From CAVSWT01 sp963731745 (GTDB lineage: Bacteria; Bacteroidota; Ignavibacteria; Ignavibacteriales; Ignavibacteriaceae): a stretch of 64,000 bases of DNA. This document shows, one piece after another, positions 51,593 through 59,523 of the stretch. How positions within the stretch are numbered: the first letter of the stretch is position 1; each line of letters starts with the position of its first letter. Both the position numbers and the translations under genes were made by a program. The stretch is taken from positions 62,001-126,000 of the forward strand of contig CAVSWT010000002.1 of the NCBI GenBank assembly GCA_963731745.1. The letters run 5' to 3'. Under the pieces are notes generated by a model, which saw only the letters and a program-made list of their open reading frames with translations, was not told where the DNA came from and did no database searches.

Positions 51593-54049
51593 TTAATTTA
51601 CATATTGTGACGCCCGAATAATATCCGAGAACACACCTGCAGCAGTAACTTCCGCACCGGCGCCAGGACCTTTTACAACCACAGGCCTATTTAAAGAATA
51701 TGCTGTTGTGAATGCAATTATGTTATCGCTTTCCTGGAGTGAGTAGAAAGGATGCGCAGCATCAACTTTTTGAAGAGAAACTTTAGCTTTTCCATTTTGG
51801 AGTAAAGCAATATACCTTAATACTTTTGATTGTTTTTTTGCTTCCTGAACTTTTGCATCGAACTCTGCATCATATTTTTTTAGCTGTGTAAAAAACTCAT
51901 TGATAGATTTTGCTTTTCGCGCTCCCTCGGGAACCAGATTTTCAACTTTAATATCTTTAAGTTCTAATGAAAAACCTAATTCGCGAGCTAATATTAATAA
52001 TTTCCTTGCAACATCCACTCCATTTAAATCGTCTCTGGGATCTGGTTCAGTGTAGCCTTTCTCTTTAGCATCCAATACGCATTGGCTAAATGGTTTGCTT
52101 CCGTCATAAGAATTAAAAATGAAACTTAAGGTTCCGGATAAAACAGCTTCTATTTTAGTAATTATATCTCCTGTTGAAACCAGATCTTTTAGGGTATTTA
52201 TTACAGGTAATCCGGCACCAACATTAGTCTCGTACAAAAATTTCACGTTATGTTTTGAAGCAGATTCTCTTAATTGTAAATAGTATTTGTAACTTGCTGA
52301 GTTAGCTTTTTTATTTGGAGTAACGATTGAAATATTTGAATTTAATATATCAAGATATTTATTCACAACTTCATCTGCTGCCGTACAATCTACAAATATA
52401 CTGTTCGGCAAGTTCAACGTTCTCATTTCATCAATGAATTTAATTAAATCAGTTCTTCTTGATGATGACATCAATTCATCTTTCCAATTGTCCGGCCTAA
52501 CTCCGTTTGAGTTAAGAAGCATTCGTCTGCTGTTTGCCAATCCTATTATTTTAACACCAATTCCAAATTCCTTTGCGAGGAAATTTGTTTGATGATAAAT
52601 TTGTTTAAGCAAAGTGCCACCAATCAAGCCGGTTCCAACAAGAAATAAGTTTATTGTTTTTTCCTTTGAAAGGAATAATGCATCATGTAAGGTGTTTAAG
52701 GCCTTACTTTCATCTGCGCTTGAGATAATCATTGAAATATTTAATTCGGATGAACCTTGCGCAATAGCTACAATATTAATTCCATTTCTACCAAGCGAAT
52801 GAAAAATTCTGCCAGATATTCCATGCGTCTTTCGCATATTTTCACCAACTACCGCAATGATTGATAAATTATTTTCAATACTAATTTCGTTCACCTGTTT
52901 TTTAAGCATTTCATATTGAAGTTCATTCGCGATAGAACTTTTTGCTGCTTCTGCATGATGCGGAAGGACGGCAATACATAATGAATGTTCGGATGAAGCC
53001 TGTGTAATCATTATAACATTTATTTTTTCTAACGAAAGAGCTTTGAAAATTCGTTCGGCAATTCCAGCAACACCTACCATGCCACTGCCTTCAATTCGAA
53101 GAAGCGAAATATAATCAATGGACGAAAATGCTTTAACCGAAAATTGGTTACCACTAACTCTTCTGCTAATCAAAGTTCCTTTAAATGAAGGATTAAAAGT
53201 ATTTTTAATTACTATTGGAATATTTTTTTCGAGCGCCGGCTGCATCGTTGGAGGATGAATAACTTTTGCGCCAAAGTGTGAAAGTTCCATTGCTTCTTCA
53301 TAAGAAAGATTATTAATTGAAAAAGCATTTTTAACTTTTCGGGGATCGGCAGTCATCACTCCGTCAACATCGGTCCAGATTTGTACTTCTTTTGCATTTA
53401 AAGCTGCAGCAAATATAGAAGCGGAATAATCGCTTCCTCCTCTTCCTAAAGTAGTCGTCTCATTATTAATAGTTGAGCCGATAAAGCCTGTTATGATTTG
53501 GATTTTAGTGTGTTTTCGAAAATAAGATTTAATGTTTTTATATGTTTGATCAGCAATAATTCTTGCGCCGCCGTATGAATTATCTGTTTTTACTACATCT
53601 CTGCTGTCAAGAAATTCAGCCTCAATATTTCTATCGATTAGCGCTTCAGAAATTGTGTATGCTGACAGCCTTTCACCGAAGCTTGCAACGTAATCATTTA
53701 TTTTCGGAGATAGCTCTTTAATCAATGAAAGTCCGTGTAGAACATCTTCAAGTTCATTGAAGCGTAATTTTAAATTTGCTAAAATTTTGCTTTGATGTTT
53801 AACTGATATTAACTCCCGTGCGATGTTAATATGCAGATTTTCAAGTTTCTTTAAATCTTCGATGAAAATGGGATTACCGGAAGCCGCTGTTCTGCTTAAG
53901 TAAAGAAGTTTATCAGTTACTCCTTGAAAAGCAGAAAATATAATTGCGATAGATTTATTTTTATTTAATGAATCGGCGATAATTTTAATTACTTCTTCAA
54001 TACGTTTTGAATCGGCAATTGAAGATCCTCCGAATTTTAATACCTTCAT
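51593..54049 (-). CDS. thrA: Bifunctional aspartokinase / homoserine dehydrogenase
   Basis: 818 residues. Aspartokinase (about 1-460): K-F-G-G-S-S (5-10), L-G-R-G-G-S-D-Y-S-A-S, and ACT regulatory motifs about 310-460. Homoserine dehydrogenase (about 462-818): L-F-L-V-G-T-G-L-I-G-G (NAD loop) and G-Y-T-E-P-D-P-R-D-D-L-N-G-V-D-V-A-R-K. Fused form as in E. coli ThrA, so threonine feedback through the ACT domains is likely. The ATG has a GAGG site and lies just after the Thr leader and terminator, the first structural gene of the thr operon. Confidence 0.96.
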   Translation of the reverse strand: MKVLKFGGSSIADSKRIEEVIKIIADSLNKNKSIAIIFSAFQGVTDKLLYLSRTAASGNPIFIEDLKKLENLHINIARELISVKHQSKILANLKLRFNELEDVLHGLSLIKELSPKINDYVASFGERLSAYTISEALIDRNIEAEFLDSRDVVKTDNSYGGARIIADQTYKNIKSYFRKHTKIQIITGFIGSTINNETTTLGRGGSDYSASIFAAALNAKEVQIWTDVDGVMTADPRKVKNAFSINNLSYEEAMELSHFGAKVIHPPTMQPALEKNIPIVIKNTFNPSFKGTLISRRVSGNQFSVKAFSSIDYISLLRIEGSGMVGVAGIAERIFKALSLEKINVIMITQASSEHSLCIAVLPHHAEAAKSSIANELQYEMLKKQVNEISIENNLSIIAVVGENMRKTHGISGRIFHSLGRNGINIVAIAQGSSELNISMIISSADESKALNTLHDALFLSKEKTINLFLVGTGLIGGTLLKQIYHQTNFLAKEFGIGVKIIGLANSRRMLLNSNGVRPDNWKDELMSSSRRTDLIKFIDEMRTLNLPNSIFVDCTAADEVVNKYLDILNSNISIVTPNKKANSASYKYYLQLRESASKHNVKFLYETNVGAGLPVINTLKDLVSTGDIITKIEAVLSGTLSFIFNSYDGSKPFSQCVLDAKEKGYTEPDPRDDLNGVDVARKLLILARELGFSLELKDIKVENLVPEGARKAKSINEFFTQLKKYDAEFDAKVQEAKKQSKVLRYIALLQNGKAKVSLQKVDAAHPFYSLQESDNIIAFTTAYSLNRPVVVKGPGAGAEVTAAGVFSDIIRASQYVN

Positions 54050-54071
54050 TTAATCCTCAAAAAAGTTAGGT

Positions 54072-54105
54072 AAAAAAAAACCGGCTCATTTTACTGAAGC
54101 CGGTT
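54072..54105 (-). terminator. Attenuator terminator of the thr operon
   Basis: On the minus strand an 8-bp stem AACCGGCT / AGCCGGTT (plus coordinates 54098-54105 with 54079-54086) is followed by nine T. The 5' arm and loop start contain GCTTCAG (54094-54100), which is complementary to CTGAAGC at the leader stop codon (54136-54142). CGGT beyond a bulged A can extend the pairing to ACCG. This alternative helix would open the terminator. It lies 23 bases before thrA. Confidence 0.88.
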
Positions 54106-54138
54106 AGATTAAGTTAAAAAATTATACACTACCGTGCT

Positions 54139-54198
54139 TCAGCCTCCAGGCTTAGTTGTTGGGGTTCCGGTAGAGGTACACATGTTCTTGTAATGCAT
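54139..54198 (-). CDS. Threonine leader peptide (thrL-like)
   Basis: 19 codons and a TGA: M-H-Y-K-N-M-C-T-S-T-G-T-P-T-T-K-P-G-G. Five of eight residues from 8 to 15 are Thr. It sits between the promoter at 54250 and the terminator before thrA. A stem CTACCG / CGGTAG (54168-54173 with 54129-54134) can form across the Thr codons and competes with the antiterminator. Ribosome stalling on uncharged tRNA-Thr should favour the antiterminator, so thrA-asd-thrB-thrC-proC is expressed when threonine is scarce. There is no clear ribosome site. M6 (54183) is an alternative start. Confidence 0.82.
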   Translation of the reverse strand: MHYKNMCTSTGTPTTKPGG

Positions 54199-54249
54199 GA
54201 TTTTTTAACTTATCAATTCTTAAGTTGACTAAAGATTTTTTCTCGGAAA

Positions 54250-54280
54250 CAAACGTAATATATAAATTTTGATTTGTCAA
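54250..54280 (-). promoter_or_regulatory. Promoter of the thr operon leader
   Basis: On the minus strand TTGACA (54275-54280), 17 bases, TACGTTTG (54250-54257): perfect agreement with TTGACA-N17-TAnnTTTG. The leader ATG lies about 45 bases downstream of the expected start. It begins just 19 bases after the end of the lys-operon gene at 54299. Confidence 0.75.
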
Positions 54281-54298
54281 CATAGATTAAACGAATAG

Positions 54299-55402
54299 TT
54301 AAGAAATTTCTGAATTTAATATTTCTTTGAAAGCCTTTATTCCTATTTCTATAATTGAATCATCCGGTAAAAATTTTGGATGATGCAGTCCATGTCTTTC
54401 ACCTTTTGAAGTTCCAAGCCAAAACATAAAAGAAGGATAAAGCTGAGAGAAGTAGCCGAAATCTTCGCCAGTCATTTTGTAACCGCAATCAATAAAATTA
54501 AAATCATTCGATAATATCTTAGAATATTTTTTGAACAAATCTTCATCGACAATGACTTCTTTGTAAAATGAACCTTTGCTGAATGTGTAATCGACACCAG
54601 TTTTATCTTTAATTTTTTTTAGAATGCTTTTCAGCTGAATAATTAATTCTTCAGAAACAAAAGATTCAAGTGATCTAATTGTTCCTTCCACATATGCATT
54701 TGCGGGTAAGATATTTCTAGCAGTTCCAGAATAGATTTTCCCCAACCCTAATAAAAATGGATGATCCTTGTCAATTGGAATTTTATCTGCTTCATCAAAA
54801 AATATTCTAAGTGCATTAAATGCATTTTTACCTTCCTGCGGAAACACTATGTGAGCACTCTTACCAATAAATCGAATATTTATTTCCAGTGCGGTAGCAA
54901 ACAGAACACCTGAAGTCGATGCAATTGTTCCTACCGGATATTCATCAGTTACATGCAGAGCAAACGCTTTACTAATATTGAATTGATTTAAAATTTGAGT
55001 TTCAATTATTTTTTCTGCGCCGCCGCCGCCTTCTTCAGCCGGCTGGAAAATGAAAATTATATTTTTATCAATTTTTGATTCAACAACATGATTGATTAAA
55101 CCATACAGAATTGAAGAATGAACATCATGTCCGCAGGCATGCATATTTTGATTTGTAGAAGAAAATGAAATTCCAGTTTCTTCAATTATAGGAAGCGCAT
55201 CAATGTCGCCACGGAATAAAATGTATTCGCCATCATTAACTGTATACTCAACAATCAATCCAGTTTCAAGTGGCCGGTGGATTTTAATTTTTGGAAATTC
55301 ATTAAGTGTATCTAAGAGTAATGAAGTGGTTTGAAATTCATTAAACATCAATTCAGGAATTTGATGAAGCTTATGCCTTAACTCAATCGGTGTTAATTTC
55401 AT
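54299..55402 (-). CDS. M20-family N-acetyldiaminopimelate deacetylase (YkuR/DapL-like)
   Basis: 367 residues, M20D amidohydrolase: first metal-binding region M-H-A-C-G-H-D-V-H, then P-A-E-E-G-G-G-G-A-E-K-I (catalytic Glu pair), and H-V-T-D-E-Y-P-V-G. Opening R-H-K-L-H-Q-I-P-E-L-M-F-N-E is typical. Adjacent dapH shows an acetylated route to diaminopimelate, so this is the likely deacetylase, although hippuricase-like enzymes share the motifs. It is the last gene of the lys operon, 3 bases after lysC. Confidence 0.85.
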   Translation of the reverse strand: MKLTPIELRHKLHQIPELMFNEFQTTSLLLDTLNEFPKIKIHRPLETGLIVEYTVNDGEYILFRGDIDALPIIEETGISFSSTNQNMHACGHDVHSSILYGLINHVVESKIDKNIIFIFQPAEEGGGGAEKIIETQILNQFNISKAFALHVTDEYPVGTIASTSGVLFATALEINIRFIGKSAHIVFPQEGKNAFNALRIFFDEADKIPIDKDHPFLLGLGKIYSGTARNILPANAYVEGTIRSLESFVSEELIIQLKSILKKIKDKTGVDYTFSKGSFYKEVIVDEDLFKKYSKILSNDFNFIDCGYKMTGEDFGYFSQLYPSFMFWLGTSKGERHGLHHPKFLPDDSIIEIGIKAFKEILNSEIS

Positions 55403-55405
55403 ATT

Positions 55406-56602
55406 TTATAAATCAAATTCTTTTACTAATGAATCAACTGCTTTTTGTTTAAATTGTTCTTCAATCAAGCATGAAATTCTAATTTCAGAAGTAGTAACCA
55501 GTTTGATGGGAATATCCTGCAGAGCTTTAAAAAATCTTGATGCAACTCCGACACTTGATTTCATTCCAATTCCTACTGCAGAAATTTTCACAAAATCGAG
55601 ATGATATTCAATTTTAAATCCTTCAAGTTCTCCCAAAACTTTTTTTAGAGTTTTATCAAGCTCATTTTGTTTTGATTCAATAATCGTAAATGAAACAGTA
55701 AGATTTTCATTTTGATTAATTATTGAAATCATATCCACATTAAATCCGGCGGTCGCAATTTTTTCAAAAAGAGTTTTCACTAAACTAAAATCTATAGGAA
55801 GATTAGTAATTGTAACCTGTGTTTCATTATCCATTACACTCAAGCCTGTAACAACCGGCTGCTCAATTATTTCTTTTTCATCTACCACGTAACTGCCCTC
55901 CTCATTTGAGAATGTTGAACCACAATATATTTTTATTCCAAATTTTTTAGCTACCTCGACTGAACGACTGTGTAAAACCTTAGCACCTAAAGCCGACAAT
56001 TCAAGCATTTCATCATAAGAAATTTGCTTCACCTTTTTTGCTTTTGGATGGAGCTTGGGATCAACCGTGAAAATTCCAGCAACGTCACTGTAAATTTCAC
56101 AATTGATTCTTAAAGCGGCGGCTAATGCAACTGCAGAGGTATCTGAACCGCCTCTGCCTAGAGTTGTTAATTCACCTTCTTCCGTTATTCCCTGGAATCC
56201 AGTTATAACTATAACCTCATATTCTTCAAGCAGTTTTAAAATTTTAGTATTATTAAAATTTTTTATTCTTGCTTCACTGTAATTATCTGTTGTTACAATG
56301 CCGGCTTGATAACCATTAAGCGAAATTGACCTTGCCCCTATGTTATTCAAAGACATTGAGAGAAGCGAGGCAGAAACCTGTTCGCCGGTTGACAATAACA
56401 TATCCATCTCTCTTAGCGGCGGCTCAGATGTAATCTGTTTTGCAAGTGAAATTAGTCCGTCTGTTGTTTTTCCCATTGCAGACACGACGATTAAAAACTT
56501 ATCTCCTGATTTAATTTTTTCAAAAATTTTCTCTGCTATGATTTTTATTTTTTCAGTTGTAGCAACTGAACTTCCACCGTATTTATGAACCGTTGCCTGC
56601 AT
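55406..56602 (-). CDS. lysC: Monofunctional aspartokinase
   Basis: 398 residues. Catalytic domain about 1-245 with K-Y-G-G-S-S-V (7-13), L-G-R-G-G-S-D-T-S-A (about 148-157), and two ACT motifs about 260-398. Placement in the dap operon argues that it supplies lysine and diaminopimelate and is feedback-inhibited by lysine (inference). A separate fused kinase, thrA, serves threonine, so the two branches of the pathway have their own first enzyme. Confidence 0.95.
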   Translation of the reverse strand: MQATVHKYGGSSVATTEKIKIIAEKIFEKIKSGDKFLIVVSAMGKTTDGLISLAKQITSEPPLREMDMLLSTGEQVSASLLSMSLNNIGARSISLNGYQAGIVTTDNYSEARIKNFNNTKILKLLEEYEVIVITGFQGITEEGELTTLGRGGSDTSAVALAAALRINCEIYSDVAGIFTVDPKLHPKAKKVKQISYDEMLELSALGAKVLHSRSVEVAKKFGIKIYCGSTFSNEEGSYVVDEKEIIEQPVVTGLSVMDNETQVTITNLPIDFSLVKTLFEKIATAGFNVDMISIINQNENLTVSFTIIESKQNELDKTLKKVLGELEGFKIEYHLDFVKISAVGIGMKSSVGVASRFFKALQDIPIKLVTTSEIRISCLIEEQFKQKAVDSLVKEFDL

Positions 56603-56613
56603 AGTTTTATTTT

Positions 56614-57312
56614 TTATAATTTTCTTAAAGTATCCACTAACAAAGTTTTTTGTTCAGTTTTTGCATCCACTTTTTTAATTGCTTTTGCCGGTACACCCGC
56701 TACAACTGTGTATTCTTCTACATCAGAAACAACCACAGAACCAGCGGCAACCACAGCGCCTTTGCCGACTTTCACACCTTCAAGAATAACTGCATTTGCA
56801 CCAACCAATACATTGTCTGCAATTACAACCGGATCAGCACTTGGCGGTTCAATAACTCCCGCTACAACTGCTCCGGCACCTATATGACAATTATCTCCAA
56901 TGACTGCTCTTCCGCCAACCACAACATTCATATCAATCATAGTTTTTTTACCGATGACTGCGCCGATATTTATTACAGCGCCCATCATGATAACACAGTT
57001 ATCGCCGATTTCAACTAAGTCACGGATGATTGCTCCTGGTTCAATACGACAATTAAATTTTGTAAGGTCAACTAGAGGTATTGCAGAATTTCTTCTGTCA
57101 ATTTCTACTTTGAAGTTTGAAATTAAATTTGAATTTTCATTTTTAAATTTTTCAAATTCACTAAATTCACAAAATAGAATTCCAAAATTTTCATCACCAT
57201 AAAAATCTAATCCTTTGAAATCCACTTTTGAAAGCACTCCGCGAATATAAATTTTAACCGGAGTTTTTTTAGTTGAGTTAGAGATATAATCTATTATCTC
57301 ATATGAATCCAT
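56614..57312 (-). CDS. dapH: Tetrahydrodipicolinate N-acetyltransferase
   Basis: 232 residues. Left-handed beta-helix acyltransferase. N-terminal region E-I-I-D-Y-I-S-N-S-T-K-K-T-P-V-K and D-R-R-N-S-A-I-P-L-V-D-L, and the hexapeptide repeats A-R-I/C-R-I-E-P-G-A-I-I-R-D, N-C-H-I-G-A-G-A-V-V-A-G-V-I-E-P-P-S-A-D-P-V-V are the hallmarks of B. subtilis DapH (YkuQ) rather than succinyl-using DapD. It therefore uses acetyl-CoA. It starts after a GAGGA box, and the deacetylase is two genes downstream. The transaminase of this route is not in the window. Confidence 0.93.
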   Translation of the reverse strand: MDSYEIIDYISNSTKKTPVKIYIRGVLSKVDFKGLDFYGDENFGILFCEFSEFEKFKNENSNLISNFKVEIDRRNSAIPLVDLTKFNCRIEPGAIIRDLVEIGDNCVIMMGAVINIGAVIGKKTMIDMNVVVGGRAVIGDNCHIGAGAVVAGVIEPPSADPVVIADNVLVGANAVILEGVKVGKGAVVAAGSVVVSDVEEYTVVAGVPAKAIKKVDAKTEQKTLLVDTLRKL

Positions 57313-57329
57313 TTTATCCTCAATCTTTT

Positions 57330-57983
57330 TTAATTAAATAAAACATCATGAAATGAGTAAAAACCATTTTTCTTATCTAATAAAAAGTAAGCAGATTTGA
57401 CGGCGCCTTCTGCAAAAGTTCTTCTAGAAGTTGCACTATGTTTTAAGCTTATTACTTCTCCAAGTCCGCCGAAAGATATTTGATGATCGCCCGGGACATT
57501 ACCCAATCTCAAAGAAGAAATATTAACTTCTTTTCCAATCGCATTCTTTAGCATAATCGCTGTTCCGGATGGTTTATCTTTTTTAAATCGGTGGTGTGTT
57601 TCTGAAATTTCAATATCCCAATCTGAAAGATTTTGAGATAACATTTCACTGCATTTAATCAGCATTTGAATACCGACGGAAAAATTAAAACTTTGTGCAA
57701 CTGCTATTTTTTGTGAAGCATCTTTTAGCTGCTGTAATTGTTCAGATGATAAACCTGTTGTACCGCATACTAAAGGACAATTAAATGAGACTGCATATTC
57801 AATTGATTTGTTTAATGCAGACGGCAATGAAAAATCAATAATTACTTCAGGCAGTTCTTTCTGCCATTCGCCATCGATATCATATTTAAATACAATTTCA
57901 TTTTGTTTTTCATCCATTACGTTTATGATTTCTAGGCCCATTCTACCGGATGCTCCGATTACACCGTATTTAATTTTCCGCAT
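57330..57983 (-). CDS. dapB: 4-hydroxy-tetrahydrodipicolinate reductase
   Basis: 217 residues, shorter than the usual 240-270. NAD(P) loop G-A-S-G-R-M-G (9-15), C-G-T-T-G, and the DapB signature E-T-H-H-R-F-K-K-D-K-P-S-G-T-A (catalytic His and Lys). The segment between the first strand and I-I-D-F-S-L-P is compressed, so the N-terminal domain is reduced; the active site is complete. It overlaps the dapA stop by 14 bases. Confidence 0.93.
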   Translation of the reverse strand: MRKIKYGVIGASGRMGLEIINVMDEKQNEIVFKYDIDGEWQKELPEVIIDFSLPSALNKSIEYAVSFNCPLVCGTTGLSSEQLQQLKDASQKIAVAQSFNFSVGIQMLIKCSEMLSQNLSDWDIEISETHHRFKKDKPSGTAIMLKNAIGKEVNISSLRLGNVPGDHQISFGGLGEVISLKHSATSRRTFAEGAVKSAYFLLDKKNGFYSFHDVLFN

Positions 57984-58860
57984 AGGTCAACCTTAAAGAT
58001 TTCATTTCAGAATCAATTAAACTCATTGTTTTTTCTGAGGCCTTTATCAAAGGAAGTCTTAAAGTATTTTTGGCAAGTCCCAACACGCTTACAGCGTATT
58101 TAACTGGAATTGGATTTGATTCTGCAAAAAGTAAACTCATAAAATTTAAATACTTATTATTAATTTTTTGCGCAGAAGAGAAATCATTCTGTAAAATGTA
58201 TGATGATAGTTCGCACATTTCTTTTGGGAAAACATTCGAGGCAACAGAAATAATTCCATCACCGCCAAGTGCCATAATAGGCAAAGTCTGATCATCATTG
58301 CCTGAATATACCAAAAAGTCTTTAGGCTTCATTGAAATTAATTTTGCTATCTGTGAAATATCACCGCTGGCTTCTTTCATTCCAACTACGTTTTCACATA
58401 GTTGATTAATTTTTAATGCCGTTTCAGGAAGCACATTCATTCCGGTTCTGCTTGGGACATTATATAAGAGTATGGGAAGCGATGTTCTTTCGGCAATGTA
58501 TTGATAATGTTCAACTATACTTTGCTGTGTTCCTTTGTTGTAGTAAGGGTTAACAATTAATAATCCGTCAATATTAAATTGTTCAGCGGATTTATTTAAC
58601 TCAGCTACGTGTCTAGTATCATTTGTTCCAGTTCCGACAATTACAGGAACTTTACCATTTACCTCATCAACCACAGCTTCAATAATTTTATTTCGCTCGG
58701 ATTCATTTATTGTAGGCGCTTCGCCAGTAGTACCTAGAACTACCAAACAATCAATCTTGCTTTCTACTTGAAATGTCACAAACTTTTTTAATGAATCAAA
58801 ATCGATACTAAGGTCATCGTTGAAGGGAGTGATTATGGCTGTGCCTGTTCCTTTGAACAT
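57970..58860 (-). CDS. dapA: 4-hydroxy-tetrahydrodipicolinate synthase
   Basis: 296 residues. TIM-barrel lyase: G-T-T-G-E-A-P-T (44-51), V-P-V-I-V-G-T-G, Y-Y-N-K-G-T-Q (Tyr), Y-N-V-P-S-R-T-G (Tyr and Arg of the active site), and the Schiff-base Lys in V-V-G-M-K-E-A-S-G-D. First enzyme of the lysine/diaminopimelate branch and the leading structural gene of the operon. A GAGG site precedes the ATG. It follows the Lys leader and its terminator by 42 bases. Confidence 0.97.
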   Translation of the reverse strand: MFKGTGTAIITPFNDDLSIDFDSLKKFVTFQVESKIDCLVVLGTTGEAPTINESERNKIIEAVVDEVNGKVPVIVGTGTNDTRHVAELNKSAEQFNIDGLLIVNPYYNKGTQQSIVEHYQYIAERTSLPILLYNVPSRTGMNVLPETALKINQLCENVVGMKEASGDISQIAKLISMKPKDFLVYSGNDDQTLPIMALGGDGIISVASNVFPKEMCELSSYILQNDFSSAQKINNKYLNFMSLLFAESNPIPVKYAVSVLGLAKNTLRLPLIKASEKTMSLIDSEMKSLRLTYAEN

Positions 58861-58902
58861 ATTAATTCCTCAAATGTTTATTAAATTCATTTCAGAAAAA
58901 AC

Positions 58903-58936
58903 AAAAAAAAACCGGCTCTATCGCTAAAGCCGGTTT
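58903..58936 (-). terminator. Attenuator terminator of the lys operon
   Basis: On the minus strand a 9-bp stem AAACCGGCT / AGCCGGTTT (plus 58928-58936 with 58909-58917) is followed by eight T. The 5' side, ACCGGCTTTAGC (58923-58934), can pair continuously over 12 positions (9 standard, 3 G-T) with GCTGAAGTTGGT at the end of the leader ORF (58963-58974). Stem sequence and arrangement closely resemble those at the thr operon. Confidence 0.9.
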
Positions 58937-58959
58937 ATGAAAATTTTATAACTGTATAA

Positions 58960-59031
58960 TTAACCAACTTCAGCATATAAGCGGAATTTTTTCTTCGCCT
59001 TTTTCTTTAATTCGCTGGTTATGTTTTTCAT
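58960..59031 (-). CDS. Lysine leader peptide
   Basis: 23 codons and TAA: M-K-N-I-T-S-E-L-K-K-K-A-K-K-K-F then R-L-Y-A-E-V-G. Residues 9-15 are six Lys and one Ala. It lies 28 bases after the -7 box of a perfect promoter and ends 24 bases before the terminator stem. The last codons (A-E-V-G) form the antiterminator arm, so a ribosome stalled at the Lys run would expose this arm, while one reaching the stop would cover it. This fits control of dapA-dapB-dapH-lysC-deacetylase by lysyl-tRNA charging. Confidence 0.85.
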   Translation of the reverse strand: MKNITSELKKKAKKKFRLYAEVG

Positions 59032-59058
59032 TTAAAGTTCTTCTAGATTTATTAAGCG

Positions 59059-59089
59059 CAAAAGTAAACTGAAATATATTATATGTCAA
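59059..59089 (-). promoter_or_regulatory. Promoter of the lys operon leader
   Basis: On the minus strand TTGACA (59084-59089), 17 bases, TACTTTTG (59059-59066): a perfect TTGACA-N17-TAnnTTTG promoter. The 228 bases from here to the divergent ilv promoter (59090-59317) are plain A/T-rich sequence with no ORF or clear operator. Confidence 0.78.
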
Positions 59090-59317
59090 ATATTATTTTT
59101 TAATTTGTTAAAATAATATTGGCTCTAATCACTGACAAAAATTTGAAATATGATTTTTATTTAGATAATTATTAAGGGTATTAATTAGTAATATGTATGT
59201 TTCAAAAAACTAATAGATGATATGAGATTATCCGTTACATTAAATTGTCTTCAAACAATATTAGCTGTTAGTAAATGTTAGTTTTAACAAAAATTTCAAT
59301 ATAATTAAATTATTATC

Positions 59318-59347
59318 TTGACAATAAACTGTTCGTACCTTATTTTG
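59318..59347 (+). promoter_or_regulatory. Promoter of the ilv operon leader
   Basis: TTGACA (59318-59323), 16 bases, TTATTTTG (59340-59347), one mismatch and one base short of the consensus seen at the other units. The leader ATG is 18 bases downstream of the box. Confidence 0.6.
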
Positions 59348-59364
59348 CATCACGATTTAAAATT

Positions 59365-59523
59365 ATGTACAACAGCAATAAAAAAAATATTATCCTCAAA
59401 TTAAGTGCTATTAACAAAAAGAATAGTACTAATGTTGTGGTGCGTAATAAAAACCTTTCTTTAGATATCATCATTGGAATTTCTATTATTATTAGCCTAC
59501 TAGGAATAATTATTCTACGCTAA
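59365..59523 (+). CDS. Ile/Leu/Val-rich leader peptide of the ilv operon (ilvL-like)
   Basis: 52 codons and TAA. The first part is polar (M-Y-N-S-N-K-K-N-I-I-L-K-L-S-A-I-N-K-K-N). Then come V-V-V (residues 25-27) and a stretch from residue 35 reading I-I-I-G-I-S-I-I-I-S-L-L-G-I-I-I-L-R before the stop: 10 Ile and 3 Leu in 18 residues. It is the only ORF between the promoter and ilvB. An Ile/Leu/Val leader for the ilv operon fits by analogy with the Lys and Thr leaders here. Because the tail also looks like one membrane helix, a small membrane protein is an alternative. Confidence 0.65.
   Translation: MYNSNKKNIILKLSAINKKNSTNVVVRNKNLSLDIIIGISIIISLLGIIILR

Noticed and set aside
56585..57018. 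ORFs of 100 and 122 codons on the plus strand inside dapH
   Set aside because: They are antisense to the beta-helix repeats of dapH and have low-complexity, Thr/Asn/Ala-rich translations with no recognisable domain.
58903..59031. Lysine riboswitch before dapA
   Set aside because: The leader is only about 150 nt and dominated by a Lys-codon ORF with a terminator; there is no room for the multi-helix L-box aptamer.
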